Shown here piece by piece: positions 36,426 to 46,199 of a DNA stretch of 64,000 nucleotides; positions within the stretch are counted from its first letter, which is position 1; each line of letters opens with the position of its first letter. The DNA comes from Azospirillum oleiclasticum (lineage in GTDB: Bacteria > Pseudomonadota > Alphaproteobacteria > Azospirillales > Azospirillaceae), in the NCBI RefSeq assembly GCF_013423485.1, contig NZ_JABFFR010000021.1, positions 172,665 to 236,664 on the forward strand. Reading direction: 5' to 3'. A program made the position numbers and the translations under genes. Under the pieces are notes generated by a model. It had not been told where the DNA came from. It searched no databases and was given only the letters and a program-made list of their open reading frames with translations.

Positions 36426-36659
36426 ATGACAGCGCGGCCATCACCCGGATTGGCCCCTGAAGTCCGCGAGCGCGCGGTTCGGGTGGTGCTCGGGCACGAA
36501 GGCGGACACGCCTCGCAGTGGGCGGCGATCAGCTCGATCGCGGGGAGGCTTGGCCGCAATCCGTAGGCGCTGCGGAACTGGGTCCGGCAGGCCGCGCGCG
36601 ACCAGGGCAAACGGCCGGAGCCGACAACGGACGGGCCGGAACGGACCAAGGCGCTCGCG
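36426..36659 (+). pseudogene. IS3-family OrfA transposase remnant
   Basis: From ATG 36426 the translation has the N-terminal OrfA pattern: PEVRERAVRVVLGHEGGHAS, QWAAISSIAGRLG, then after the stop ALRNWVRQAARDQGKRPEPT and ERTKALA. A TAG at 36564-36566 interrupts it, and similarity stops at 36659, before the usual leucine-zipper ending, with no OrfB behind it. It is a relic, probably of the IS3/IS2-like group. Confidence 0.85.
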
Positions 36660-36966
36660 ATGTCCTGGAGCAGGTGCTGCACGAGCGCCGGCCGTCGTCA
36701 CCAGGGTGGAGGCACCGGTAGCGATCGGCTCTTTGAGGCGGCGGCTGGTGGCCGCCTTTCCAGCGAGATCGGCATGGGCCTCCTTGCCGCCGCCGCTCGC
36801 GCCTCAGCAACAGGACAACTCCCGGAGGCGGTCCATTTCCACCCTGCGAAGGCCCTCGACCTGGGCCAGCATGCGCCGGGGGCGTCGTAGACCCCGCCGA
36901 GGCCCAGCCGGAGCGGCCTTGGCGGTTCGGCCACCCGCAGGCCCCACCCTGTTGCGCATGGGCCCC
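36660..36966. other. Unassigned region after the IS3 remnant
   Basis: About 300 bases without a recognisable gene. Several Arg/Pro-rich frames cross it on both strands. It may be further insertion-sequence debris, but nothing identifies it. Confidence 0.4.
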
Positions 36967-36997
36967 TTCCCTCTCCCGCCGGAGGCGGGCGAGGGAG
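36967..36997 (-). terminator. Hairpin after etfD
   Basis: Imperfect 14 bp stem (one mismatch, one G-T end pair) with loop GGA, starting 6 bases after the etfD stop on the minus strand. No T-tract. Confidence 0.5.
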
Positions 36998-37003
36998 GTC
37001 ACA

Positions 37004-38650
37004 TCACATCCCGCCGGGGTAGTTCGGACCGCCGCCGCCTTCGGGGACCACCCAGTTGATGTTCTGGGTGGGGTCCTTGATGTCGCAGGTCTTGCAGTGC
37101 ACGCAGTTCTGGGCGTTGATCTGCAGCCGCGGGTTGGTGCCGTCCTCGTTGCGGACGATCTCGTAGACGCCGGCCGGGCAGTAGCGGGTCTCCGGCGCGT
37201 CGTAGAGGGCGAGGTTGACGCGGATCGGCGTCTCCTGGTCCTTCAGCGTCAGATGCGCCGGCTGGTTCTCCTCGTGGTTGGTGTTCGAGATGAACACCGA
37301 GGACAGGCGGTCGAAGCTGATCTTGCCGTCGGGCTTGGGGTACTCGATCCGCGGCGCCTCGCTGGCCTTCTTCAGGGTGGCGTGGTCGGCGTGGTGGTGG
37401 TGCAGCGTCCAGGGGGACTTGCCCTTGACCGCCGTCTCGTAGGCGGCGTTGGCCAGCCCCGCCCACAGCCCCTTCTGGAAGCCGGGGCGGATGTTGCGCA
37501 CGGCGTGCAGCTCCGACCACAGCCAGGACTGCCTGAGGCGCTCGGGATAGGCCGCGACCTCCTTGCCGCCGGCATCGCCGGTCAGATGGTCGAACAGCGC
37601 CTCGGCCGCCACCATGCCGGACTTCATGGCGGTGTGGTTGCCCTTGATCTTCGGCACGTTGAGGAAGCCGGCCGCGTCGCCGACGATCAGGCCGCCGGGG
37701 AAGGTCAGCTTGGGGATGGACTGGAAGCCGCCCTCGTTGAGCGCCCGCGCGCCATAGGCGATGCGCCGCCCGCCCTCGAAGGTGGCGCGGATGGCGGGGT
37801 GGGTCTTGTAGCGCTGGAACTCCTCGAAGGGGCTCAGATGCGGGTTCCAGTAATCGAGCCCGACCACGAAGCCGACCGACACCAGATTGCCGTCCATGTG
37901 GTACAGCCAGGACCCGCCATAGGTCTTCGGGTCCATGGGCCAGCCGATGGTGTGGACGATCAGGCCGGGGTTGGACTTGGCGGGATCGATCTCCCACAGC
38001 TCCTTGATGCCGAGGCCGTAGGTCTGCGGGTCCACGCCCTCACGCAGGTTGAAGCGCTGGAACAGGCCCTTGGTCAGCGAGCCGCGGCAGCCCTCGGCGA
38101 ACACGGTCTGGCGGGCGTGCAGCTCGACGCCCGGCGTGTAGCCCGACGTGCGCTCGCCCTCCTTGGAGATGCCCATGTCGCCGGTGGCCACACCCTTCAC
38201 CGCACCGGTCTCGTCGTACAGCACCTCGGCCGCCGCGAAGCCGGGGTAGATCTCCACCCCCAGCTCCTCCGCCTGGGTGGCCAGCCAGCGCGCGAGGTTG
38301 CCCAGCGAGATGATGTAGTTGCCGTGGTTGTGCATCTGCGGCGGGGTCGGCATCCGCAGCGCGCGGGTGGCGGTGAGGAAGAGGAAGCGGTCCTCCTTCG
38401 CCTGGGTCTGGAGGGGGGCGCCCTTCTCCTTCCAGTCGGGGATCAGCTCGGCCAGCGCGTGCGGCTCGAACACCGCGCCCGACAGCAGATGGGCGCCGAC
38501 CTCCGACCCCTTCTCGATCAGGCAGACGGACAGCTCCTGGCCGCGGTCGTTGGCGAGCTGTTTCAGACGGATCGCCGTCGCAAGGCCCGCGGGGCCGGCG
38601 CCGACCACCACGACATCGTATTCCATCGCCTCGCGCGGTTCGCGCTCCAT
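37004..38650 (-). CDS. etfD: Electron transfer flavoprotein-ubiquinone oxidoreductase
   Basis: A 548-residue membrane-associated flavoprotein that passes electrons from ETF to ubiquinone during fatty-acid and amino-acid oxidation. FAD motif: YDVVVVGAGPAGLATAIRLK (about 11-30). Further: KGSEVGAHLLSGAVFEPHAL, the ubiquinone-side GGFQSIPKLTFPGGLIVGDA and FLNVPKIKGNHTAMKSGMVA. The C-terminal 4Fe-4S ferredoxin-like cluster has NCVHCKTCDIKDPTQNINWV, ending PNYPGGM. ATG 38650 (MEREPREAMEYD) is preferred since GAGGAC precedes it; 38662 and 38626 are alternatives. Symbol follows common usage. Confidence 0.96.
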   Translation of the reverse strand: MEREPREAMEYDVVVVGAGPAGLATAIRLKQLANDRGQELSVCLIEKGSEVGAHLLSGAVFEPHALAELIPDWKEKGAPLQTQAKEDRFLFLTATRALRMPTPPQMHNHGNYIISLGNLARWLATQAEELGVEIYPGFAAAEVLYDETGAVKGVATGDMGISKEGERTSGYTPGVELHARQTVFAEGCRGSLTKGLFQRFNLREGVDPQTYGLGIKELWEIDPAKSNPGLIVHTIGWPMDPKTYGGSWLYHMDGNLVSVGFVVGLDYWNPHLSPFEEFQRYKTHPAIRATFEGGRRIAYGARALNEGGFQSIPKLTFPGGLIVGDAAGFLNVPKIKGNHTAMKSGMVAAEALFDHLTGDAGGKEVAAYPERLRQSWLWSELHAVRNIRPGFQKGLWAGLANAAYETAVKGKSPWTLHHHHADHATLKKASEAPRIEYPKPDGKISFDRLSSVFISNTNHEENQPAHLTLKDQETPIRVNLALYDAPETRYCPAGVYEIVRNEDGTNPRLQINAQNCVHCKTCDIKDPTQNINWVVPEGGGGPNYPGGM

Positions 38651-38776
38651 CTCCGTCCTCATGATTTCTTGGTTGCGTCGTCCGTGCCGGCGGGTGCGGC
38701 CGGTCCCCCCTGGCCTGCCCCTACGGCTTGTGGTTAAGCTCATGTGAAACCACACATCCCGTGCTAAGGTCAAATT

Positions 38777-39655
38777 ATGAGTGACCTCTGCGACATCCTC
38801 GCTGCGCTGCGCTGGCATGCCGACGTCGGGTGCGACGAGGCGGTCGGCGAGGAGCCCATGGACTGGGCAATCGCCTTCGCGTCGCGGGCCGCAACCGCCC
38901 GCGCGCCGGCCGGATCCGGGGCACCGCCGCCGGCCCTGCGCGGCGACTCCGCCACCGCGCCGCGGCCCCGCCCGGCCCCCGCCGCGGCACCGTTCCCCGC
39001 GGCCGGCCTGCCCGGCATCGAGCCGGCGCAACCGCTCGGCGCCAGCGAGGCCGGCATGGCGGCCCGCGCCCGGGCACGGGAGGCCGCGACGCTGGCGGAG
39101 CTGGAGGCGGCACTGCGCGCCTTCGACGGCTGCCCGCTGAAGTTCGGGGCGATGAACACCGTCTTCGCCGACGGCAACCCGCAGGCCCGCGTCATGCTGG
39201 TGGGGGAGGCGCCGGGCGAGGACGAGGACCGGCAAGGCAAGCCCTTCGTCGGCGTCAGCGGGCGCCTGCTCGACCGCATGCTGGAACAGATCGGGCTCGA
39301 CCGCAGTTCCGTCTACATCACCAACATCCTGCCCTGGCGCCCGCCCGGCAACCGCAGCCCGACCCAGGCGGAAATCGCCGCCTGCCTGCCCTTCCTGGAA
39401 CGCCATGTGGAGCTGATCGGGCCGGAGGTTCTGGTGCCGCTGGGCGGCACTTCGGCCAAGACGCTGCTGAACCGGTCGGAGGGCATCACGCGGCTGCGCG
39501 GTCAGTGGTTCGAGTATCCGGTGGGCGCTTCGAACCAGCCGGTACCGGTCCTGCCAATGCTCCATCCGGCGTACCTGCTGCGCAACCCTGTATCCAAGCG
39601 CGAAGCTTGGCGGGACATGCTGACGTTGCGGAGCCGACTTGCCCAATCGGGCTAA
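38777..39655 (+). CDS. Family 4 uracil-DNA glycosylase
   Basis: A 292-residue protein. The first 110 residues are Ala/Pro-rich and variable. The catalytic domain follows with the 4Fe-4S type: CPLKFGAMNTVFADG, then motif VMLVGEAPGEDEDRQGKPFV with the GEAPGxxED catalytic loop, GVSGRLLDRMLEQIGLDRS, YITNILPWRPPGNRSPTQAE and the final HPAYLLRNP. It removes uracil from DNA. The typical family-4 Cys pattern is reduced: the first Cys pair is represented by one visible Cys (DGCPLKF), so cluster ligation deserves a check. Divergent from etfD. Confidence 0.92.
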   Translation: MSDLCDILAALRWHADVGCDEAVGEEPMDWAIAFASRAATARAPAGSGAPPPALRGDSATAPRPRPAPAAAPFPAAGLPGIEPAQPLGASEAGMAARARAREAATLAELEAALRAFDGCPLKFGAMNTVFADGNPQARVMLVGEAPGEDEDRQGKPFVGVSGRLLDRMLEQIGLDRSSVYITNILPWRPPGNRSPTQAEIAACLPFLERHVELIGPEVLVPLGGTSAKTLLNRSEGITRLRGQWFEYPVGASNQPVPVLPMLHPAYLLRNPVSKREAWRDMLTLRSRLAQSG

Positions 39656-39701
39656 GCCATCATGGGATCCGGCATCTAAGACATTCCTGACATTGATGTT
39701 T

Positions 39702-39721
39702 CATTTCTGACGTCAGAAATG
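39702..39721. promoter_or_regulatory. Perfect 20 bp palindrome upstream of slt
   Basis: CATTTCTGACGTCAGAAATG is self-complementary over its full 20 bases, 50 bp before the slt start and surrounded by AT-rich sequence. No loop and no T-tract, so an operator for a dimeric regulator is more likely than a terminator. Confidence 0.65.
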
Positions 39722-39771
39722 TAGCATTTTATGGACTTGCAGAATGCTCCCCGGGCAGCTATGTCTCCGCC

Positions 39772-41793
39772 ATGCTCGGGACTTTTTGCAACGCAGCAAA
39801 ATCGACAAGGCTGCGGCGGAACCTCCTCGGGGCAGCGGTGGTGGTGCTGACGGTCGGCGCCGCCACGGGTCCGCAAGCGGCCGACTGGCCGGTGCGCACC
39901 GCCCCCCTGACCGGTCTTCCGGACGTCGGCGCGACCGCGCTGCCGGATTACGCGCGTGTGGACGACCTGCTGGTCCCCGACGCACCGGACGACCCGGGGC
40001 AGCTCAATCCGGAACAGGTCGCGCAGTACCGGCGCATCTTCGCCCTGCAGGATCGCGGCGACTGGTCCGCGGCGGACGAGGAGATCCGGAAGCTGTCGGA
40101 CAAGCGCCTGCTGGGCCATGTGCTGCAGCACCGCTACCTGCACCCCGACCGCAAGGCCAGCTACATCGAGCTGGCGGAATGGCTCCGGCTCTACGCCGAT
40201 CACGGCGGGGCCGAGCGCATCCATGTGCTCGCCGTGCGGCGCCAGCCTGCCGGCCAGAAGGCACCACGCAGCCCGCGCAGTGGCGATGAACGGCTGAACG
40301 GCTCGCTCGAACGCTTCGCCGGCTTCCGCCCGGACATGGAGCCGCCCGAGAGCGGGCTTGAGGACGCCGAACCCGACGAGGCGCTCCTCGACCTGCAGGA
40401 GGCGGCGGAGGCGGTGAGCGTCACCCCGCGCAGCCGCGCCAAGCCGCGCTCCCAGACCGACCGTAGCGCCGTGGAGCGGGTCAACGAATTGCTGCGCGCC
40501 GGCAAGCCGGCCGCGGCGCTGGGCCTTCTCGGCACCGACGAGGTGGGCGCCAAGCTGGACAGCGTGCAGTACGACACCTCCCGCTCGCGCATCGCGGCCG
40601 GCATGTATTACTCCGGGCAGGTCTCCGAAGCGCTGTCGCTCGCCTCGGCCAGTGCGGCGCGCTCCGGCTCCGTCGTCACCCAGGCGCATTGGATCGCCGG
40701 GCTGTCGGCGTGGCGGAGCAAGCAGTACGACCGTGCCGCCAAGCATTTCGAGGCGATGGTGGCCGCCCGCCCCTCCTCCGCCTGGCAAGCTTCGGCCGCT
40801 GCCTATTGGGCCGCCCGCGCCCACCGCAAGAAGGGTCGGGAGGAGGACGCGCGCGCCTATCTCGCCGCCGCCGCCCTGTTCCCGCACACCTTCTACGGGC
40901 TGGTCGCGGAACGCGCGCTGGGCCAGACCAGCCGCCTGCGCTTCACGGTGCCGCACCTGACGCGCGAGCATCTGGCGGCACTGGCCGAGCGGCCGGACGG
41001 GCGGCGCGGGATGGCGCTGATCCAGGTCGGCCAGTACGAGGCGGCCGAGCGCGAGCTGCTGCGCATCAACCCCCGCGGCAACCCGCTTCTGGAAGCGGCC
41101 TTGATCGCGCTGGCCGAGCGCGGCGGTCTGCCGGAGCTGGCGCTGCGGGTCGGCAACGCGGTGATGGCGCCGGAGGGGGCGCCCTACGACGCGGCGCTGT
41201 TCCCGGTGCCGCACTGGCGCCCGCGCGACGGCTTCGCGGTGGACCGGGCGCTGGTTTTCGCCGTGATGCGCCAGGAATCGCGCTTCGACCCGCGGCTCGT
41301 CAGTTCGGCCGGAGCCACCGGCCTGATGCAGATCATGCCGATGACCGCGGAGCATGTGCGCGAGCGCAACGAGGACATCAACGACGCCAGCAAGGCCGCG
41401 CTGTTCGACCCAGCCACCAACCTGGAGCTGGGCCAGCGCTACATGGCCGAGCTTCTGGCGATGCCGGAGATCGGCAACAACCTGATGCTGATGCTGGCGG
41501 CCTACAACGCCGGTCCGGGCACGCTGCAGCGCTGGCGGCGCGAGCTGTCGACGCTCGACAACGACCCGCTGCTGTTCATGGAAAGCCTCCCCTACGCCGA
41601 GACGCGCGGCTATGTGGAGAAGGTGATGGCGAACTTCTGGGTGTACCGCTTGCGTCTGGGGCAGGAGACGGCCTCGCTGGACGCCGTTGCGGCCGGCCGC
41701 TGGCCGGTCTATAGCTCACGGGACGCCCGCCCCTCCCAGGTGGCGCAGACGGCGCCGGTCGAGGCGTACGCCTACGACCCGCTGGGGGAATGA
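39772..41793 (+). CDS. slt: Soluble lytic murein transglycosylase
   Basis: A 673-residue periplasmic enzyme. The signal segment is LLGAAVVVLTVGAATGPQAA, with cleavage near residue 37. A long superhelical region of TPR-like helices follows (about 60-480, for example HWIAGLSAWRSKQYDRAAKH). The SLT catalytic domain comes last, with the Glu in VFAVMRQESRFDPRLVSSAG (about 507-526), then TGLMQIMPMTAEHV and MLMLAAYNAGPGTLQRWRRE. It cleaves peptidoglycan to 1,6-anhydro-muropeptides. Gene order with the glycosylase, moaB and ispE looks like a housekeeping cluster. Confidence 0.94.
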   Translation: MLGTFCNAAKSTRLRRNLLGAAVVVLTVGAATGPQAADWPVRTAPLTGLPDVGATALPDYARVDDLLVPDAPDDPGQLNPEQVAQYRRIFALQDRGDWSAADEEIRKLSDKRLLGHVLQHRYLHPDRKASYIELAEWLRLYADHGGAERIHVLAVRRQPAGQKAPRSPRSGDERLNGSLERFAGFRPDMEPPESGLEDAEPDEALLDLQEAAEAVSVTPRSRAKPRSQTDRSAVERVNELLRAGKPAAALGLLGTDEVGAKLDSVQYDTSRSRIAAGMYYSGQVSEALSLASASAARSGSVVTQAHWIAGLSAWRSKQYDRAAKHFEAMVAARPSSAWQASAAAYWAARAHRKKGREEDARAYLAAAALFPHTFYGLVAERALGQTSRLRFTVPHLTREHLAALAERPDGRRGMALIQVGQYEAAERELLRINPRGNPLLEAALIALAERGGLPELALRVGNAVMAPEGAPYDAALFPVPHWRPRDGFAVDRALVFAVMRQESRFDPRLVSSAGATGLMQIMPMTAEHVRERNEDINDASKAALFDPATNLELGQRYMAELLAMPEIGNNLMLMLAAYNAGPGTLQRWRRELSTLDNDPLLFMESLPYAETRGYVEKVMANFWVYRLRLGQETASLDAVAAGRWPVYSSRDARPSQVAQTAPVEAYAYDPLGE

Positions 41794-41827
41794 GGGCGTT
41801 CCTCCCCTCCGGCACGCGGACGGCCCC

Positions 41828-42367
<540 letters not shown>

Positions 42368-42462
42368 TCGGGCGGAGATGACGGAACGCTGAGGGTGCGC
42401 CGCTGACGCCCCCCCTCCTCTCCGCCCTCGCCGCCGCCCTTCCCGAGGCGGGCGCGCTGGAG

Positions 42463-43389
42463 ATGCTGCCACTGCGCGGGGTGGCGCACGACCATGTGCG
42501 GCTGGTCGGGCGCGGCCTCGTGGCGCGGGTGCCGCGCTGGAGCCAGGTGGGGCTGGACGCCGCGGCGAACCTTGCGCATCAGGCGGCGGCCTTCCGCCGG
42601 GCGGAGGCGTCGGGCCGGACACCGCGCCTGCACCGGGTGATCGCGCCAGCGGACGGGCTGCCGATGGGCGCGCTGTTGGTGGACGAGGTGGTCGGCCGTC
42701 CGCCCCGCCTGCCCGGCGACATGGCCGCCATCGCCGTCGCCCTGGCGGCGCTGCACCACCTGCCCCTTCCGCCGATGGCGGCACGCCCACCCCTGGTCAG
42801 CCCGCCCGACCCGGTGGCGGCGGCGCTGGCCCAGGTGGAGCGGCAGGCCGCAGCCTTCGACGCGGCTCCGCTGGAACCGCGCACGCGCGCGCTGCTGGCC
42901 GCGGAGCTGGCGGCCCTGCGCCCCTCCCTGCCCGACGCGCCGGTTCCGGTCGCGCTGGTCGGCAGCGACGTGCACCCCGGCAACTTCCTGATCGACACCG
43001 CCGGTCGTGCGTGGTTCACCGACCTGGAAAAGGCCCAGTACGGGCATCCGGCCATCGACCTCGCCCACGCCAGCCTCCACACCTCCACCCGCTGGGACCC
43101 GCAGGTGGACGCCGAGCTGTCGCCCGCCGAGGTCGCGGCCTTCCTGGCGGCGTGGGAGGCGGCGGTGCCGCTGGATCTCGCCGATGCCGTGCGGCCGTGG
43201 CTCACGCCGCTGCGGCGGCTGACCTGGCTGCGGACGCTGACCTGGATGGCGCGCTGGGCGGTGGAGGGCGAAGCGCTGTCCGCCGGCATGCCCGCCGCCC
43301 TCGCCCGGCATATGCGCCGCTATGTGGAGGACGTGTTCCGACCGGAGGTGGTGGAGCGCGTGCGCGCCGACTTCCGAACTGGTTGTTGA
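42463..43389 (+). CDS. Aminoglycoside-phosphotransferase-like kinase
   Basis: A 308-residue protein of the APH/choline-kinase fold. Visible are the N-lobe with RGLVARVPRWSQVGLDAAAN, the catalytic loop VALVGSDVHPGNFLIDTAGR (Brenner-type HxxN with His instead of the usual second residue), and the metal site WFTDLEKAQYGHPAIDLAHA (Asp replaces the DFG-like motif). ATG 42463 is the first standard start, but the frame is open to 42382. A CTG at 42403 with GAGGG seven bases upstream would add a natural-looking N-terminus (MTPPLLSALAAALPEAGAL), so the true start may be non-standard. Substrate unknown. Confidence 0.82.
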   Translation: MLPLRGVAHDHVRLVGRGLVARVPRWSQVGLDAAANLAHQAAAFRRAEASGRTPRLHRVIAPADGLPMGALLVDEVVGRPPRLPGDMAAIAVALAALHHLPLPPMAARPPLVSPPDPVAAALAQVERQAAAFDAAPLEPRTRALLAAELAALRPSLPDAPVPVALVGSDVHPGNFLIDTAGRAWFTDLEKAQYGHPAIDLAHASLHTSTRWDPQVDAELSPAEVAAFLAAWEAAVPLDLADAVRPWLTPLRRLTWLRTLTWMARWAVEGEALSAGMPAALARHMRRYVEDVFRPEVVERVRADFRTGC

Positions 43390-43452
43390 ACGGCTTGGCG
43401 TTATCGGCATAGGCTGATGGTCACCCAGCCTCCCTTCGACCCTGGATCAGGC

Positions 43453-45177
43453 ATGACGAGATTTCCGAGGATCGGCCGGACGCTTGCCGCGGCTCTTCTG
43501 GCGACCGCCGCGGGATTGCCGCCGGCGCTGGCCGCCGGCACCCCGACCGCGAATGGGGCGGTGACGACCGCCATCGGCAGCTATCTCGCCGGCCGGTTCG
43601 CCCAGAACCAGGACGACTGGCCGTCGGCCGCCCGCTACATGGAGCAGGCGCTGGCCGCCGATCCCGGCGACCTCGCCCTGATGCGGCGCACCTTCCTGCT
43701 GAAACTCGGCGAGGGCAAGGTGGACGAGGCGGTGGTCCTCGCCCGCAAGCTGATGGGCCAGGACACCAGCGGCCCCTTCGCCGTCACCACGGTGATCGCC
43801 GACGACCTCAAGGCGGGCCGCACCGACGACGCGCGGGCGCTCGCCCAGAAGATGCCGCGCGACGGCATGGCACGCTACGTGACGCCGCTGGTCGAGGCGT
43901 GGCTGCTGGCCGCCGGCCGGCAGACCGACGCGGCGCTCGCCGCCCTGACGCCGCTGCTGTCGGTTCCCGGCTTCAAGGCGCTGCACGACCTGCACGCCGG
44001 GCTGATCCTGGACATGGCCGGACGCAACGACGCGGCGGCGGAGACCTACGCCGGCGTGACCAGCGACGACGCGCCGCTGCGCGTGGTTCAGATCGTCGGC
44101 GGCTTCTACGAGCGCACCGGCCGCCAGGACCAGGCGCGCGCCCTTTACGAGGGCTTCCGGGAGCGCAACCCCGACAGCGTGATGATCGAACCGAACCTTG
44201 CGGCCATGGCCTCCGGCGCCAAGCCGCCGCCCGCGGTGGCCGACGCGCGGGAGGGGCTGGCGGAGGCGTTGTTCGACCTGGGCAGCGCCATCCAGCACGA
44301 AGGCTCCGCCGACACGGCGATGCTGTTCGGCCGCATCGCGCTGCATCTGCGCCCCGACTTCGCTCTGGCCCGCCTGATGATCGGCGACATCCAGGCGACG
44401 CGCGACCATGGCGAGGAGGCGATCGCCACCTACGCCTCCCTGCAGGAGCACCCCGTGCTCGGCTGGGCGGTGCGGCTGCGCACGGCGGACACGCTGGCGT
44501 CCATGGAGCGCACGGACGAGGCCGCGGCGATGCTGCGCCGTCTGGCGGACGAGCGGCCGGAACGGGTGGACGCCGCCGTACGCCTGGGTGACGTGCTGCG
44601 CACCGCCAAGCGCTGGGACGAGGCCGTCGAGGCGTACGACACCGCCGTAAAGCGCGTCGGCACGCCGGCGGAGCGGCACTGGCCGATCCTGTACGCGCGC
44701 GCCATCGCCTATGACCGCACCAACCGTTGGCCGCAGGCGGAGGCCGACCTTAAGGCCGCCCTGGCGCTCAGGCCGGAGGAGCCGTACCTGCTGAATTATC
44801 TCGGCTACAGCTGGGTGGACAAGGGCCAGAACCTGGCCGAGGCGCGGCGGATGATCGAGCGGGCGGTCGAGCTGCGCCCGCGCGACGGCTACATCATCGA
44901 CAGTCTGGGCTGGGCGCTCTACCGGCTGGAGGATTACGAGGCCGCCGTGGCGAAGCTGGAGCGCGCGGTCGAGCTGAAGCCGGTGGATGCCACCATCAAC
45001 GACCATCTGGGCGACGCGTACTGGCGCGTCGGCCGCCGCAACGAGGCCCGTTTCCAGTGGCAGCGCGCGCTGCGCACCGCCGAGGAGGACGACCTCAAGG
45101 AACAGATCCGCGAGAAGCTGGAGAAGGGCCTGCCCGAGCGCCGGACGGCGGGGGCGGAGGCGCCGAAACCGAAATGA
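43453..45177 (+). CDS. Secreted tetratricopeptide repeat protein
   Basis: A 574-residue protein. The signal peptide is MTRFPRIGRTLAAALLATAA onward, with cleavage after PPALA near residue 27. About nine TPR-like repeats follow, clearest in the C-terminal half: RPEEPYLLNYLGYSWVDKGQ, RPRDGYIIDSLGWALYRLED and KPVDATINDHLGDAYWRVGR. It should be a periplasmic scaffold; these proteins are common beside ispE in Rhodospirillales and rhizobia. ATG 43417 is an alternative that adds 12 residues before the signal. The stop overlaps the ispE start (ATGA). Confidence 0.88.
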   Translation: MTRFPRIGRTLAAALLATAAGLPPALAAGTPTANGAVTTAIGSYLAGRFAQNQDDWPSAARYMEQALAADPGDLALMRRTFLLKLGEGKVDEAVVLARKLMGQDTSGPFAVTTVIADDLKAGRTDDARALAQKMPRDGMARYVTPLVEAWLLAAGRQTDAALAALTPLLSVPGFKALHDLHAGLILDMAGRNDAAAETYAGVTSDDAPLRVVQIVGGFYERTGRQDQARALYEGFRERNPDSVMIEPNLAAMASGAKPPPAVADAREGLAEALFDLGSAIQHEGSADTAMLFGRIALHLRPDFALARLMIGDIQATRDHGEEAIATYASLQEHPVLGWAVRLRTADTLASMERTDEAAAMLRRLADERPERVDAAVRLGDVLRTAKRWDEAVEAYDTAVKRVGTPAERHWPILYARAIAYDRTNRWPQAEADLKAALALRPEEPYLLNYLGYSWVDKGQNLAEARRMIERAVELRPRDGYIIDSLGWALYRLEDYEAAVAKLERAVELKPVDATINDHLGDAYWRVGRRNEARFQWQRALRTAEEDDLKEQIREKLEKGLPERRTAGAEAPKPK

Positions 45178-46199
45178 CCGACCCCGTGCGCATCGAACGG
45201 GCGCCGGCCAAGCTGAACCTGTATCTGCACGTCGTCGGACGGCGTGACGACGGGTATCACGAGCTGGACAGCCTCGTCGCCTTTGCCGACATCGCCGACA
45301 CCGTGACCGTGCGGCCGGGCATCGCCCGGGTTGCCCTGCGGGGCGCCGACCTGCCGCCGGCCGGGCCGCGGCTGGTCATCTCCGGCCCGTTCGGCCCGGC
45401 GCTGATGGCGGAGGATCCGGCCGGCAATCTGGTGCTGCGCGCCGCGCACGCTCTGGCGGGACGCATCGGGGTGCCGGCGGAAGCGCTGCTGACCCTGGAA
45501 AAGGCGCTGCCCATCGCGTCCGGCATCGGCGGCGGCTCGGCCGATGCCGCGGCGGCGTTGCGCGGGCTGGCATCCCTGTGGGGGGTGGAGCCGGGGGACG
45601 TACGCTTGTTCGAGGTAGGGGCGTCGCTGGGTGCCGATGTGCCGGTCTGTCTGGCCGGCCGCCCCTGCTTCTTCGGCGGCGTCGGCGAGAAGCTGGACGA
45701 GGCCCCGCCCCTGCCGGAGACGCACGTCGTTCTGGTCAATCCCGGCGTGCCGGTACCGACCCCGGCCGTGTTCAAGGCGCGCTCCGGCGACTTCTCGCAG
45801 CCGGCGCGTTTCACGCAGGCGCCGGCGAGCGCGGACGAACTGGCGGCACTGCTGGCGGAGCGCCGCAACGATCTGACCGCGCCGGCGCTGTCGGTGGCGC
45901 CGGTGATCGCCGATGCGCTCGACGCCATCGGACGGACGGCCGGATGCCTTCTGGCGCGGCTGTCGGGCAGCGGGGCGACCTGTTTCGGGCTGTACGCGTC
46001 GGCGGAGGATGCCCGCCGCGCCGCGGACGCCCTCACCGCGGACGCGCGCGGCTGGTGGATTAAGGCCGCCCGGCTGCTTCCGCCCGCCGCCGACGCCCCG
46101 CCCCTGCCCCGCGACATCCCCGCACCCGGCCGGCGCATGGGCGCCGCCCCGCCCCCTCCGGTGCCGTTTCCGGACACGGGCGGCTGGGGTGTGGGATAA
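45174..46199 (+). CDS. ispE: 4-diphosphocytidyl-2-C-methyl-D-erythritol kinase
   Basis: A 341-residue GHMP kinase of the non-mevalonate isoprenoid pathway. Motifs: RIERAPAKLNLYLHVVGRRD (about 6-25, with the substrate Lys), the ATP loop LPIASGIGGGSADAAAALRG (about 112-131), SLGADVPVCLAGRPCFF and the third GHMP motif LARLSGSGATCFGLY. Family members usually end just after GWWIKAARLL; here 38 more Pro-rich residues follow to the stop at 46197, running into the convergent flavoprotein gene. It is coupled to the TPR gene by a 4 bp overlap. Confidence 0.95.
   Translation: MTDPVRIERAPAKLNLYLHVVGRRDDGYHELDSLVAFADIADTVTVRPGIARVALRGADLPPAGPRLVISGPFGPALMAEDPAGNLVLRAAHALAGRIGVPAEALLTLEKALPIASGIGGGSADAAAALRGLASLWGVEPGDVRLFEVGASLGADVPVCLAGRPCFFGGVGEKLDEAPPLPETHVVLVNPGVPVPTPAVFKARSGDFSQPARFTQAPASADELAALLAERRNDLTAPALSVAPVIADALDAIGRTAGCLLARLSGSGATCFGLYASAEDARRAADALTADARGWWIKAARLLPPAADAPPLPRDIPAPGRRMGAAPPPPVPFPDTGGWGVG

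Noticed and set aside
39702..39721. Terminator of the uracil-DNA glycosylase gene
   Set aside because: The palindrome has no loop or T-tract, so an operator is the better reading.
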